The notes under the pieces were generated by a model, which was not told the DNA's origin, did no database searches, and saw only the letters and a list, made by a program, of their open reading frames with translations. Both the position numbers and the translations under genes were made by a program. Shown here piece after piece: positions 36,601 through 51,600 of a DNA stretch of 64,000 nucleotides (its first letter is position 1; every line of letters starts with the position of its first letter). Origin of the DNA: Elmis aenea (lineage: Eukaryota > Arthropoda > Insecta > Coleoptera > Elmidae); contig OX393576.1 of NCBI GenBank assembly GCA_947652605.1, positions 52,738,966 to 52,802,965 of the forward strand, in the 5' to 3' direction.

Positions 36601-39600
36601 TGGGACAAACTTATAACCGTTTTCAAATATATTCTATCTTTTCCGGTTTTTTAGTTATTAGCAAAAAACTGTTTTTTGTTGTTGTTATATTTAATGTGTC
36701 GTATCTCCGTTAGTAAAAATGTATGAAGATTATTTTAGATATTTATATGCAGAATTTGATCGTACTAAAAAAAGTATACGCTTGCCGTTAAAAAGCTGTG
36801 ACACAAACTTATGTTTTTGAAATGGAAGCCATAGTTGGCTATGACCTTTTTAAATTCCTTATTTTTTCTCAATCCAAATATATGAGGGTTTATGTATTAA
36901 TTTTTAATAATACGCAAGTTACAAAGGTTTTTACATTTTTTTTATACACAAACATAGGTAAAAACAAAAAGTAGGCTGTGAAAACAAAAAATATACCGGG
37001 TGTAACTGAAATCAGCCTCGCCCTCTTTTTTTTCCTTAGTTTTGATTTTAGACAAACGAAATTTTAAACATGTGATATGTGCAAAAACCCGGATTTTGTG
37101 AACATATGTGCACTTTTGTTTAACATTCAGTTTCGCCAGAAATGACCCTAACTTTGTTATTTCAAATGGAACACCCTATATATTTTTACATTTTTGGAAA
37201 GAGGAAGCAATTTTGAATCCAACTGCACTATTTTAGATAATTTTTATAACCTTAAATAATTTTTGGACAAAAATTTATTTTTTATTAGCCTTTTCAGTGC
37301 TCTGGACGAGTATACTCGCCAAATTTTCTCCCGGCCCAAGATGCTCGAGACGAGTTAACTCGCCCGAACGTTACCGCATTTGAAAGTTATGCGCACTGCA
37401 GGCACGAACCGTTTAAAAGCATTGCGCACCGAAAAGGTTAAGTGTGCCATGACCTTCATAAAATAACCGCATGAGTTTCTATCGTTCCATTAAAAAAAAT
37501 GAACTTTTTGTCAAAAAACCAATTTTGCAACCTTTAAATCCGATTAAATAAGTAACCCAAAAGGCAATTTAAATTAACAAAAACGTTTTTCGGACACTTT
37601 TTGACATTATAAAATTTAATTTATGCAGGTCATGGCACACTTAATGAAAAATTTAATTTTTGTCCAAAAGTTATTTGAGGTTATAAAAATTTACTCAAAT
37701 AGAACAGTTGTATTTAAAATTGCTTCCTCTTTCCAAAAATGTAAAAATATACAAGGTTTTTCATTTAAAATAACAAAGTTAGGGTCATTTTCTGCGAAAC
37801 CGGAAGTGAAACAAAAGTGTACATATGTTTAGAAAATCCGGTGTTTTGTACATATCACATGTTTAAAATTTCGTTTGTCCAAAATCAAAACCAAAGAAAA
37901 AAGTGGGTGAGCCTGATTTCAGTTATTCCCGGTATAAAGTGTTAAACCTTATACCGCTCATATGGGACAACATCCCAATGATTATTTAAAAGGGATTTAG
38001 TTTTGTCATAGCTTTGTCCATAGTTACAATAATTAAATCGTAACCATATTTTTTTACATAACTGCTGATTTAGACTATGTTATTGTTTATCTTTTTTTCA
38101 AAGCTTATTCTTTTTTATTGTTTTCACAGCGAACTTTTTGTTTTGACCTATGTTTATCTATAAAAAAAATTAAAAACCTTTTTAACGGCGAGCGAAAAAA
38201 TATGTTTAGTACTAATTAAGTCGACATACAAATATCTTAAAACAATCTCCATAAATGTTTTCGATATATTCAACAATGACGAAGATATAACACATTAAAT
38301 ATAACAAAAAACAGTTTTTCGCTAAGAAAAGAAGAAGAAAACGACTCTGAGTTTGTCCCAAAAAACTGCACATTTTTGGTAATTTAACCGTTTCTCTATC
38401 TTGACTATTAAACGAGATACCCATGTAATCCCATCGAATTTGGACTACCCTGTACTATGATAAAACGATCATCAATATTTAAATATTTCAAGACCCGGAA
38501 GAATTAACGGTGGATCAGATTTTTTAATTGTGCAAAGAATTAAATCTTCTATAATTCTTTTGGACCTGTAGTTTAGAACATTTTAATTATAGTTTCAGCT
38601 TCCTGCCACAGGCGTGCACAAAACCCCGCCAAGTGCTTTCCATTTCAATAAATACCGCTTACAAAACAAAATATCATACAGATATCATATTATAAAATTA
38701 TAGAATTTGTATTTACTAAACGAACTTTCGCTTTAAAGTAACTGCTTGTTATTACCGCTAAATTTAAAATTTAAAATTTCCAATTAATGAAGTAAAAATT
38801 TCAATATTCTCAAGTATTTATAAAATGATTCTGCATGGTAAAAAATTATTTTAAAATCTTCCAAAATCTGCCGATTGTTAAATGAGCAAGTAACATACAG
38901 GCTAATTTAAAAGGGAAGGTAAATTTTGGGATCTCATTTATTATAGAAGATAAAGCATAGGTAAAATGAGTAAAAGATATTAAATGTTACTAATATAAAT
39001 AAATCAAATAAATAATTCAAGCTTATTTACATTATCCATTGAAGAATAGTTTTTGTACAAGTTTTAGATATCTGCAGCTGTTTTTGTAACAAGCAAATTT
39101 AGTTTTTGTTTTTTTACCATTTTCTAAGTAATAAATTTGCTAAGCTTCTATTAATACACACCTTACTGTACTTTTATTAAGAAAATTTTTAGAAATTCCT
39201 AATCAGCAAGAAAATCACATTATAAAGAAAGTTTCAGATATTTGAAATATGTTTTGATATTTACCCTATTAATCAGCATCAAATTTAGCAGCTGCGCAAA
39301 TTTAAAACCATGCTTTAACTCTAAGAATAAGGGACATTCCAATGGTTACCCTCGAATTTATATCAGCCTGTGTAACTATAATCTGTCGTAAGTAAGGAGA
39401 GGAAATGAAAAACTGTCGTCCCTCGTCCTCATACTGACGCGTTCTTGAACTTGATGCATAGCACGCATACCTACATATATCATATCCTTGCACAGAACAT
39501 ACTACACAATGTCAGCTTCTTAACTGTACACGCGAAGGTACAGCCTACGCATATTTTTTTACAGCCTTTTTTTAAGCCATCACACAAATATTTGCATATT

Positions 39601-42600
39601 TTTTGTCATTATGTTCATCTCATTTTCCAGAAATAAACATATTATTGTGTTGATACACAACTTTATATAACCTCGCGTTGTTATGCGGGAATTGGTGGTT
39701 GCTATTTTTGTATGTGAATATTTTTATCTGCGCCAATAGCAACCAATATCGGCACATAAAATGTTTTAAGTATAAGTATTTTGTAACTACTTACTAAAGC
39801 GTTGATATATTTTGCTTTTTAGTGTGGGCAATGGTCGGTATTTCATGTACCAAAAATTAATAATGGTGTTTAATAGGTTTTTATATTTTGCTTACAAGCT
39901 ATTTGTTTACGAATTAATTTTCTTAATTTTTGGCATAAATTTTATCCAAACCCTCAAGCTGTTATTAACACATCAAGATTTTTACTTATTGAATTAACAT
40001 TGTTTAAATATCTTCTCGAAATTCTTTTTTTTTTTAATTAAATCGTAGGTTCTGAATTTATTTGAATTTTATTCCATTTTAAAAATTTTGAGGTTGTAAT
40101 ATTACTCTTGAGCCTTAAATTCAAAGTTTTAAAAAATCCATTTAGTGGTTTAAAGATACATACAATACTATGCTGGAATTATTAATTAAATTAGAGTAAA
40201 AGGCTTAACGACAGTGTAGAACAGTAACACATTGTGGTTGATATACTGTATAGTATAGTAATATATAGGGCTTCTCTCCTGGGATCCGGGATCCCGGACC
40301 ATTTTAACCTATTTTTGATTTCCCGGGAAATATTTATCGTCTCGGGAAATCCCGGGATATTTTAAATCTGTTGTTTTCGTTTATTTTGTGTCAAGATCTT
40401 TGTAATAATATCTTAACTAATATTAAATTATAAAAAAAAACTTTATTCCTATTTAAAAACTATTTTTTTGCTTTACAATAACAAATTATGTACACCCGTA
40501 GTATGCGTAAATAGGCCTGGTCTCAATGACAAAGTTGGTATTATTGAAATACGTTTACAGTTCTATTTTGGTGTACCCTGGTTACGCCAAGCAAAATAGC
40601 TTACAATATTAATAAAAACGTTGTCTCTTTGCTGGTATGCTGGTAGATGCTCTCAATGCAATTCCATCCACATCAATAGAGAGTTAGAGACTGAGAAAGC
40701 ATTTTGTGCGGCAAAACTTTCTAATAATAAATTAAGAATAAGACTAACACCCTTGTTTTCTGAAATCATTTTACAAAAATTCATCACCAAAAAAATGTTA
40801 CTCTGTTCGTTAAAATAAAATTGCAATCGTAAGGTAATATTTCTAATATGTACCAATATTATTTTATTATTTATAATAATCATGAGCAAAACGTTTTACA
40901 TATTTTACTTGGAGTTGTTTTTAAGTAATAAACCGTACCTTTTTTTCAGGCTTATTTATTTAAAAATGTTGACATAAATTATTACATCCCGGGATCCCGG
41001 GAAATCCCGGGAATAAGACTGATTTCTTCGCGGAATCCCGAGAGAAGCAAAAATGTCCTAGTAGTATAGTATTGTATACAATGAGCTTCGGTTTTATAAC
41101 TTATTATAAGGTCTCAAACTGTGTGTGCAGTTTTGCTAAGTACGTTGCTTAACTGTTTAACACTGTCTTAAGGCCTTTTAAGTATTAGATAACTACACCT
41201 TTGAATGATTAAATATGTCGTCACTCCTCTGTTTGTATTTCAGAAACAATGGAAAGAATTTTTAAAACGTCAGCTTTTTTGACTTAAGGATAACTATAAC
41301 ATAACGGACTTTTTTTTAATTCGAATCAATGCATAGCCCACAATTTGAAAGTAAACATAAATTTTTGATAAGAAATATTTAAATATTTCTTAAAGTCAAT
41401 TAGTACAAATTTTGGTGCCTTAAATAATAGCTTAATGCAGTGTTTCTCAACCTTTTTAAACTTGCAACCCCCTTTTCCATATCAATTTTTATTGCACCCC
41501 CGTTTCATTCCTTTTATGCAGTGGTGACTGAAAAAGTTGTTTTTAAATACGTCTTCTGCTTCACACTGGTGACTTAATAAAAATGCTTCAATTGTCTTGA
41601 AAAATCCACCCCGTTTTACAATGGTGACTAAAAAAAACAAAAGGTCCTCCAATTGTTTTCTAAATCCATGTCATATTCCATTGTTTACTTGTTGTTTCAA
41701 TGAATAGTTTTCCCTTCCCTTCCTTCCCGTCCACTTTTTAGATATTTGGCGTCTTAGGTCGGACTTTTATGACTGCAACATAAATTGCCCCCCCCCCCCC
41801 TGGAAAAATTCTGTAGACGGCCATGGATGTGGCTAAAGTTTTAGCCAAAATAATCGATAAATAAACAAAAATTATAAGCAAAATAAGAAAAACGTATTTT
41901 TGAACCACGTTAGATGTTCAGCTTTTTTTTAAAATATAGCAACTGTACACAAATTTATGTGCACTTATAACGCAAGCAACACCATTACTTTTTGCTCTTC
42001 AAGAACAATATTTTTTACCATTAACTTATTTTCCTCACCTTCATGGTCACAATTTTTGTACTGTTTTCAATGTAATTGTACGAAATGTTTGTTATTAACG
42101 ACATTGTTGTCAAGTGTAAGGGTGTGGTATGCGCATGTTACAGGTCCGGACACCAGTACATGTCCCCGTGGGGGGAGTGTCAGTAAGTAATCCTGAACTT
42201 CGTGCACGCCAGTGTTAAATCACTTCCGCAAAACTTCTAAATCTAGTACTTTAACACATGCATCAAATAAGTCATCCTAAAGCAGAGCGCCCACCGAAGT
42301 TGATACATGTGACGGCGTTTAAAGTGTCTTTTCGCAAAACTGAAGTATTTAATATTGGACAACATCTTGAACATTAGAAAACGACATTTTGATGATTTGA
42401 TGACTAGAAACCCTTGCTACTTCAGTTGTTGGGAGTTAAGTCACTTCACAAAATCGGATGAATGCAAAAATATGTCAGGTGACTCAATTTACGCTTTAAC
42501 ATTGCTTCAGTGGGCGCTCGGCTTAAAATATACACATTTTTACGTCGTCAAAAGTCATGACGCAATAAACATTATTCACAGTAACAAAACTTAACAAGCA

Positions 42601-45600
42601 AAACATAATCACCCACGTATACTTTGACCAATGCTATTATTTAGTAGAGATTGTTCATGGAATTCAAAAACAGTTCGATGTTAAATGAAAGCATTTTTGA
42701 TTTTAGGCGAACCGCCTTTCGGATTTTATTTAAAAAAAGCACTTGAGGACACTTTTTCCAACGTGTCGCAAAATATGTCTTGTTTAAGAATTCCAAAAAT
42801 TAAATTGAAAATATTATAATTCATTTTAAGCTAAATGTTGTAATGAAAAATCCTTTCATATTTATTTTTTTAATTTAATCTCTAAATATTTAAAATTTTA
42901 TAGTTCGCTAAGGCGATTATAACTTTACTTAAATCAATCTGTGTGTGTAAACAGTTTATTTTATCTACTAAAGAAATTGCAAAAGATACCATATGGGTTA
43001 ATAGAACGAAATACTTTTATAAGGCTTATTTTTTTAATATTCTATTAATATTGATGTAAAATAGAATAGAAATTTAGTACTTCCACATTCCACGGTATTT
43101 GTTGACAGATAAATTCCAAGAAAGACTGCGTAAATATTCTTACTTCACATAAAATGACAGTTCATTTAGCTTGTTATACCATTAAATACATTTAAAAAAA
43201 CTCGTACGAGGGGAATTAAATGAAAACCGCAAATGTGTTAATAAACATCGTAGGCTCAGCAGGAAACGCTGAAATTAGTTTACCGATGGTGTTTTACTTC
43301 AGCATGATAATGCACGTCCTCATTTTTCTCGCAGGACGGTGTCAACCGTCCACGAGTTCCGAATTGAATGTTTTTCATATCGTACTAATTCCCCCGACCA
43401 AGTGCCTTCGAATTATCACATTTTTAAGCTCTCGGTGAGCTTATTGGTGGCACATAATTTTAAAACGTCGATGGTCAAGAAGCGGTTCATGATTGGTTGT
43501 GCACACGTACGGAATACTTTTTTCACATGCTAATTACGCTTTACTGCACCGTTGGGGCAAATGCATTGTCTTCGGGAATGATTTCATTAAAAAATAAACA
43601 CACTTATTTGCACGTAGATGTAAATATACATACATAGTAAAAATTCGTTTGCGGTTGTTATTTAAATGCCTCTTGTATTTTATTTTATTCATGACGATTT
43701 TTGGCTTAAAGATTAACAAAAAACTAAATTCTTTTTTTCTTAAACCATATGTAATTTATTATACACCTTAAAAATTAATTAGTAAAAGAATTAGATGTTT
43801 GTAGTATAAACAATATAAAAACAAATAAATTTTATGCTACACAAAAAATGCAAGCTAATGTTTTTTTAATAAACACAAAATTAGCTTAATTCTATATGTA
43901 CCACTTATTAGAAGTGTTAAGGTATATTCAACAAATAAGGCATTCCAGAGTTACTAAACAACTTTCTGCCTGACTAAACTACAAAATTTGGGACCTCTGT
44001 AATGACCCATAATTATATAATAGACAAACAGTTTTCTAGCATTTTCTGGTACCAAGTTCAAGTTTTTTAATATTAAAGTCTTGTTTCCTACTCTCGTCTT
44101 AAACATTAGCATTCATTAAGCAACTTAAAAAATATTAGTCCTTAATGAATTTGTAAGCTTCGTAAATATGTCGTATTATTTTTGTATTAGTGAAACAGAA
44201 AGTACTGAGATTTAGAAGTTAGCAATCCTTCGTTGTTTACGCATGTCTTACAACCTTCCAACGACACTTAACTCAATCCAACTTATGCTCGTGCTAGAAT
44301 AACAATCACACATTTTTAACACTTTTGCAAAATCGATCACCTTTTTTGTGTTTTTACACAGATTTGACTCACATTGCACACTGTTTTATTTTTGAGAACA
44401 TAACCACGTTATATGAGGTGTAGGTAATATGATCCCCATATGTTGTAATTGTAATTTATTGTGACATTTTCGTAAACCAGAGCATGCCTTATGTCATCCC
44501 ATAAAATTTGCAATACAAGTATTGTTTTTGAACGTCTGAGTTGTTTGCCAGCATGCTAATTTTACCTCTGTCGGAAAGCGACTCCTAACATTACGACACA
44601 AAACCTCGCCAAATTATTTATGTATGAATATAATTAATGAAAATTAATTTTACTATATCGTGAAACAAATTTTTTATTACTAGAATATCACATGGAGAGT
44701 TAAAACTGCAGTATCCATATTAAGAAAGTAAAAGCATTTAAAAATGAGTACATTTTTGAGTAGGGCCTAAGTACGTTTCATTTACTTAAAAATAAAAATT
44801 ACTTAGCTTAAATTTTATAGTGTGGTTAAAAACAAATGGTTTTATCAAAATTTTTTTGCATTTTTGAGATCAACTTTAGCCAAAATGCTAAATATTATTA
44901 ATATTTTTAATGTTTTGACTAAAGTTTAACATAAAATCCCTAAGATCAAGTGATAAAAAAGTTTTGAAGAAAATTAAAAATTTCGTTTTAATATGGAACA
45001 CTTTGTTTCACAAATACTTAAAAATCTATGCTTCTGTAACAATTTAAAATGTATACATAATTACTTTCTAAAACAAGACGTACTAGTCTAAACAAACAAG
45101 ACATCTTCAAATATACACCAAGGCTTACGAATTCGTTAAACATTTAATAACGTGGTGAAATAAAAATGTATAAACGAATAAAAGGTTATTTTAAAAAAAC
45201 AAATTAAAAAGATCTTGTTGCATAAAAATCGCTTTTAGTTTGTATATCCATTACTGGTGTGTCTAGCTAAACCAGAGTGCAAGAAATGCGTAAAGGCACT
45301 ACAAGAGCTGGAAAACATTGACGACGAAGCGGATCAATTGGGCATTGGCTTTGTCAAAATTAACGATGAGGATCTTGCTGAAGAATACAACTTAGGTGAA
45401 CTCCCAGCATTAGTTTATTACAGGCACCAAATACCTATTATATATGAAGGTATAACCGCAAACGTTAGTTTTTATAATAATTACTATCTACAAATTTCAT
45501 CGCAGGAGATTTATCCAGAGAAGAAGAGGTACTGGAGTGGTTGGTTCAGCATAAAAGCACTGGAGATGAAGAAGATATCATCGAAGATGTAACATCGAAA

Positions 45601-48600
45601 ACTTTAACAACACTTATACAAAGTGTTGATAATTTAGTGGTTCTGTTTTGTAAGTTTTGATAACATTGTGTAGGGCTAAACTAAAAAAAATATTTATTTT
45701 AAAGATGATCATGGAGATGAAGAGTCCATGCTGGCTCTAGATGAACTGGAAAAAATTGATGATGACTGTGACAAACACGGTATACAGTTTGTAAAAATAG
45801 ATGACCCATCAGCTGCCGGCGAATTCGGTTTGGATTCATTACCAACAGTTGTATATTTTGAGAAAGGTCTCCCTAATGTTTATGACGGTGATTTAGAAAA
45901 CGAAGAAGAACTGTTAACATGGCTAGTAGAACAATTAGAAAAAGATGAAATCGAAGATGTCACTGACGAAATGCTGGATAAGCTTATTAAAAACAGTAAA
46001 TTTCTTGCAGTCCTTTTCTGTAAGCAAACAATAACACAGCAACTCAAATGGCATTGTTAATAAACACTTTATTGTAGATGACGATGATGATAAGAAATCA
46101 CAGCGCGTCCTTAACGAACTAGAAAATATAGACGACGAATGCGATCAACTTGGTATCGTTTTCGTAAAAATCGATGACGATAACGAAGCTAAAGAATATG
46201 GAATTGAAAAACTTCCAGCTTTAGTTTATTTTGAAAATGGCATCCCTACCATGTATGAAGGTAACTTGGAAGATGAAGATAAAGTTCTAAAATGGTTCGA
46301 ACATCAAATAAAAAGCGATGAAATAGAAGATGTAACAGATGAAATGCTCGACCTAATTATTGAGAGAATGACCCACGTAGCAGTTCTGTTCTGTAAGTAC
46401 AAAATAATGTATGTTGTCTTATTTCATTATATTACCGATTTGTCTAGATGATAAGGATCAAAAGAAAAGTCAAAAAATTTTGGCAGAACTTGAAAATATC
46501 GATGATGAGTGCGATCAAAATGGCATTGCATTTGTAAAAATTGATGACGATAATGAAGCCAAAGAATATGGAATAGATGTCATGCCTACACTAGTATTTT
46601 TCGAAAAAAAAATTCCGCATGTATATGAAGGAGATCTTATGAAAGAAGAAGAACTGCTGGGTTGGCTAATTCACCAAAAACGACATTCGGAAATTCCTGA
46701 AGTAACTGATGAAATGATGGATCGCTTAATCGATACCATAGATTACTTAGCGGTACTATTTTGTACGTGTAAATATGTTAAACACCACAGTATGTTAATC
46801 CATTTATTTTAGATGACAAAGACGACAAACAAGACATCAGAGTATTAAACGAGTTAGAAAACATCGATGATGATTTGGAAAAAGAAGGAATTGTTATAGT
46901 GCGAATGGACAATAAAGCAGAGGCCAAAGAATACGGAATCGATCATCTTCCAACTTTAATTTACTTTGAAGATAAAATACCGGCGTTATACGAGGGTGAC
47001 TTAATGAACGAAGACGAAGTACTAAAGTGGTTAATTGAACAAAAAAATACGGCCACAATTGAAGAAGTTACTGATGAAATCCTTGAAGATCTTATTGAAG
47101 AACATGAATATGTCGTTGTCTATTTTAGTGGTAAATGCGAGGAAGGAGAAAAGTGCGACAATATTTTAGACGAACTTGAAAACATAGATGATGAATTAGA
47201 TGAAACTGGAATTGTATTTGTAACAACGGAAGACATGAATATTGCTAAAAAATATGGAATTAAGACATTCCCTAAACTAGCTTTCTTTAGAAACAAAGAT
47301 CCGTTGGTTTACTCTGGAGACCTTGATGATGAAGATGAAGTATTAGCATGGATAACAGATGAAGACACGTTGGAAATCCCAGACCGTATCGAAGAAGTTA
47401 ACACCAAGATGCTTGACAAGATGTTAGAAGAAAATGATCACGTAGTTGTTTTCTTCTGTGAGTAGCCACAAAGATTTAATTTGTCATTCTTAATATGCTT
47501 TTTTTTTAGATAAGGAAGGTGATAAAAAAGCACAAAAAATATTGCAAGAATTGGAAAATATAGATGACGAATGCGAAGCGACAGATATTGACTTTGTTAA
47601 GACATCCGATGACGGCATTGAAAAAGAATATGATCTACCCACGCTTCCGGCTCTTGCTTTTTACAGGAACCGCTTCAGAGATTTTTATCCTGGAGATTTA
47701 ATGCATGAAGAGGCCATATTGGAATGGGTTCTTAAGTTGCGTGATTCAGCTCCCGATGTTATAGAAAGCGTCGACAGAAAAACTCTGCAGGTAACATTAA
47801 AGTATATAAAAACTAAAATTATAGAAAAACCATTTTAGATACTCATTAACGATGTAGATCATCTTGCTGTGTTTTTCTATGGAGATACGAAGTGTAAAGA
47901 CTGCGATGAAATTTTGGAAGAACTTGAAACTATAGACGACGATACTGATCAACATGGCATTCAATTTGTAAAATCGAAAGACGCTAAGCTTGCTGCTGAA
48001 ATTGGAATATTTAGTTTCCCAGCTCTAGTATATTATGAAACCGGCGTCCCTATCATGTATGATGGTAAGAAATATTTTAGAAAATTTCAAGTTCAAATAA
48101 ATATGAAAATTGACAGGTCATCAAAATCGTAAACTGTGAGAGAACTAAATCAAACTAAATTTTCTAATGTCAAGTTGTTTTGTAGGGAACCTTAAAAACG
48201 AGGACAGAGTTCTGGAATGGCTAATTGAACAGAAAAGTAAGAATAATTTAATATTGCCCCTCTTTTTCATTTCTGTTAATTGTTCAAAATTTCAAATTCA
48301 ATTTTGAAAACACATTAAGCAAATTATTCATTTTGGCTTTGCTTCGGGCGCGAAAAAGTGTTGTGCATGGGCGCTGCATGTTGCTGTGATGTCTTAGGTG
48401 ATGGGGATTCGGAGGAGGACAACGATGATGACGACGACGACGATGATGATGACAGCGACGATGATGACGACGACGACAGCGATGAAGAAAGTGATAGTGA
48501 CGAAGATGATGATGATGACGATGACGATGATGATGACGAAAATGATAGTGACGACGACGACGATGAAGATGACGATGACGAAATTCATGATGTAGTTAAA

Positions 48601-51600
48601 GGGATCATTCCAGGTAATAAGAACGAAGGGCGTTGGATTTAGGTGAACACTGAGTGGTCCAGTCCTGCAGTCCACGAAGATCTTACCGCTGCTGGAGTAG
48701 TCGTCCTTGTCTATGCATGACTTCCCTTCCGCGCTGCATGCAGGACATAGTGTCAGACTCACTCCTCCGTTTCGTCTTACTACTAACTGCTAAAAAAGCG
48801 ATTTGCTGTTAATAATCAATTTCGAAATTTATTTTAGATGTTTTTGGGTAAATTCTGACATTATGTTTCCTGCTGCAGGCGATGGTTGTTTCTACGTCGG
48901 TATGGGAGGCCAGAAGCAACTTCCTATTTCATCATTCCAGCCTTATCAATGCTGTCCTTCTAAGGCTCATCGCAGTACCAAGCTCGCTAAATTATCACCA
49001 CACCTTAATAAATTAAAACAAGTAGCGTCAAAGCCAAGTAAGCCAGCACCAGCAGCATCTAAACCCTTAGAAGTAGCTCGGAAGGATGCAAAAACTCCAT
49101 CGGCTCCAAAACCAACGCCCAAACCTGCAGTCAAACCAACAGCTCCTACAAAATCCAATCCTAAAGAGACGAGCTCGGACAAAGGAAAGGCGACAGCCGC
49201 TTCTAAGCAGGAAAAAAATAAGGAAAAGGAAAAGGAGAAAGACAAGGACGCGGCTAAGGGCAAGAAAGGCTTTTTCGGGACTGGTAAATATATTTGGTGG
49301 TGGTAAAGCGTGGATTCTATCCGAAGTATATTGCCATAGCGGAGCACGAGGATCGTCGTCGAGGACAGTAAATGTGATATCAACAATCTACAAGTCTGGT
49401 TATGTACTTCCAACATCTACACTTGCCTAACATCCAACATCTGACACTTGTATTATAAGCTGCTATCTCTATGGCTTCTAGAGTGAGATGTTTTCTGTTT
49501 GAACCATTAGTAAATAAGTAATATTGCAGATTATCATGTATCATTTCATCATAAACATGTGAAATTGAAATTTTAATTAGCTTTAGCTTTTGTTTTTTGT
49601 CTGTTAATGTATATATACATTTATTTACTGATTTTTACATATTGTTTCACAGGTAGTTTTGCTTTAGTTTCGTTTTTTTCATGTAAATGTATATATGGCT
49701 CGTTGATATATGTTGCTTGTTTATCACTCATTAACATTCATCGGTCTTAACAATGTCCCTGATTTCAACCGTAATTGTTTGAACTAATTCTCCATCTCCA
49801 GCTCTACGTGTTTGCAAATGTTACCGTTGCATTCAGGGAATTTATAATTGTTTTATTTAAAAAAAAATAAAAAATATGGTGTAAGCGCCAAAAACACTGC
49901 CGCGCACCTCGCATGTACACAACACGGAAAATGTATCGTTAATCAATAAATTGTTTTCTATTGTTTATGCCTAGTTTAAATTATAACGTGTACAACACAG
50001 AAAGTAAAGAAAAGGAGCGTATAAGATTAATTTCAGAAGTCTGAATGCAAAATTTTGTGGTAAGTTAACAAAAACATTACCGTATGATTTTTCTGTTTGA
50101 ATAGCCATTCCAAAACTTGCGAATACTATCTGCCAAAAAAATATTATTTAAACATTTGTCCATTTAGGAAATTTACTAGATGAAGCAGATGTGTTAGAAT
50201 GGATGATGACACAAAAAAATGACGCTAGTATCGAAGAAATTGATAGAGAAACCTTGTTTAAGTATATCGAAACAAAGGAATTTTTAGCTGTTGTATTCTG
50301 TAAGTTAAGATCTTAAGTTTGGTGTGAATAATCAGTTTGATTTATTTTGTTGTAGATAAAGACGATGACCCAGACAGTCCGAGAATTTTAAGACATATAG
50401 AACTTATAGATGATGAAGCCGCCGAGTATGGAATTAAAGTTGTAAAAATGAAAGACAGACTTATGGCCAAAAAGTTCGGGTTTAGAAATCCACCCGGAAT
50501 CACGTACTTCCGTAAAGGAAAAGCGTTGAATTACGATGGTGACATAGATGACGAAGAAGAAGTATTGGACTGGCTTACTGAACCAGAAAATATGGAACTA
50601 ACCGACAGCATAGAAAAAATTAATCGAAAAATGTTTGAAAAAATCAGGCAAAAATCTGATTACGTAGCGGTATTTTTATGTGAGTTGATTTTTACACGAT
50701 TATATATTATAGTGTTTAATGCTAGTGTTTCAGATAGCAGCGACTGCAAACAATGCCCACGAGTCCTTGCAGAGGTAGAACATATCGATGATGAAGCGGA
50801 CGCTGCGGGCATAAATTTTGTTAAAATAGACGACAAACGCATGGCGAAGGAATTCGGAGTATTCGCACTTCCAGCGATTTTATTTTTCAAAGGTGGATCC
50901 AAAGAACCAGTCATCTACGCCGGAGACCTATACGACGAACAACAAATACTGCAGTGGCTCTTGACACAAAAAGATCCTTCCGGTGACGTTATAGAAGACA
51001 TGGAAGGCGACGCTCTAATGGATTTAATTGAACATGAAGAAGCAGTTGCGATTTATTTTTGTACGTGTTTTGTTTATTACTCAAAAATAATTTTATACAG
51101 CGCAACGCTTCGCTAAGCTTACGGCGGCTAAAAATACAAAATGAACTTCTACGCTCCACATGTAAGATTTAAATCGTAACCTACATTAAATTACCGCAGT
51201 CTAAATTTAGAAAACACAGGTCATGAATATTAAAGTACAATTTGCTCCTCATTTACTATCAAAGCATAATTAATAAGACTTCCACATTCTAACAAATCTT
51301 TTAACATTTTAAACGTTTTTGGCATTTGATGTTCAACAGATGTTTCAAGTAACATAAGTTAAATATAATAACCTTTGCCCATTACTTTATTACATCACTG
51401 TGAAATCAGTGCCTACTGTTTGTGACGATTTTTTATACATAATCATGCGTATTTTTGCACATTATTACGTCAAACACTTTTAATACGTTAATATCATTCT
51501 AAACGGTACACTTCGCGAACCATATTTGTTACCAATTATATTACATTTCTAATTCAATTATACTCAGTGGCGTAGCAATCGCAAGTGAAGCAGGTGCGGT

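Larger units (their letters stand above)
34900..45266 (+). other. 10.4-kb intron of the thioredoxin-array gene
   Basis: The longest intron of the gene. It holds a 1.9-kb palindrome (36507-38454), a hAT relic (40270-41048), a mariner fossil (43225-43560) and a possible 39-nt microexon (42144-42182). 34910-36500, 38460-40260 and 43570-45250 are AT-rich with nothing recognised. Confidence 0.75.

Noticed and set aside
42355..42594. Frame containing GDSIYALTLLQWALG, which looks like the second half of a thioredoxin module
   Set aside because: The resemblance covers about 15 residues, the cis-Pro half is absent and the frame soon stops; chance or a long-dead exon.
43321..43440. Acceptor-like CTCGCAG followed by GACGGTGTC, as another alternative thioredoxin-array exon
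   Set aside because: In phase 1 the first codon would be TGA, and the sequence is explained by the mariner transposase fossil.
48394..48762. Minus-strand open frame rich in Val and Ile opposite the acidic cassette
   Set aside because: It is the mirror of the GAY-codon run (poly-Asp read backwards gives Ile/Val); no start context or family match.
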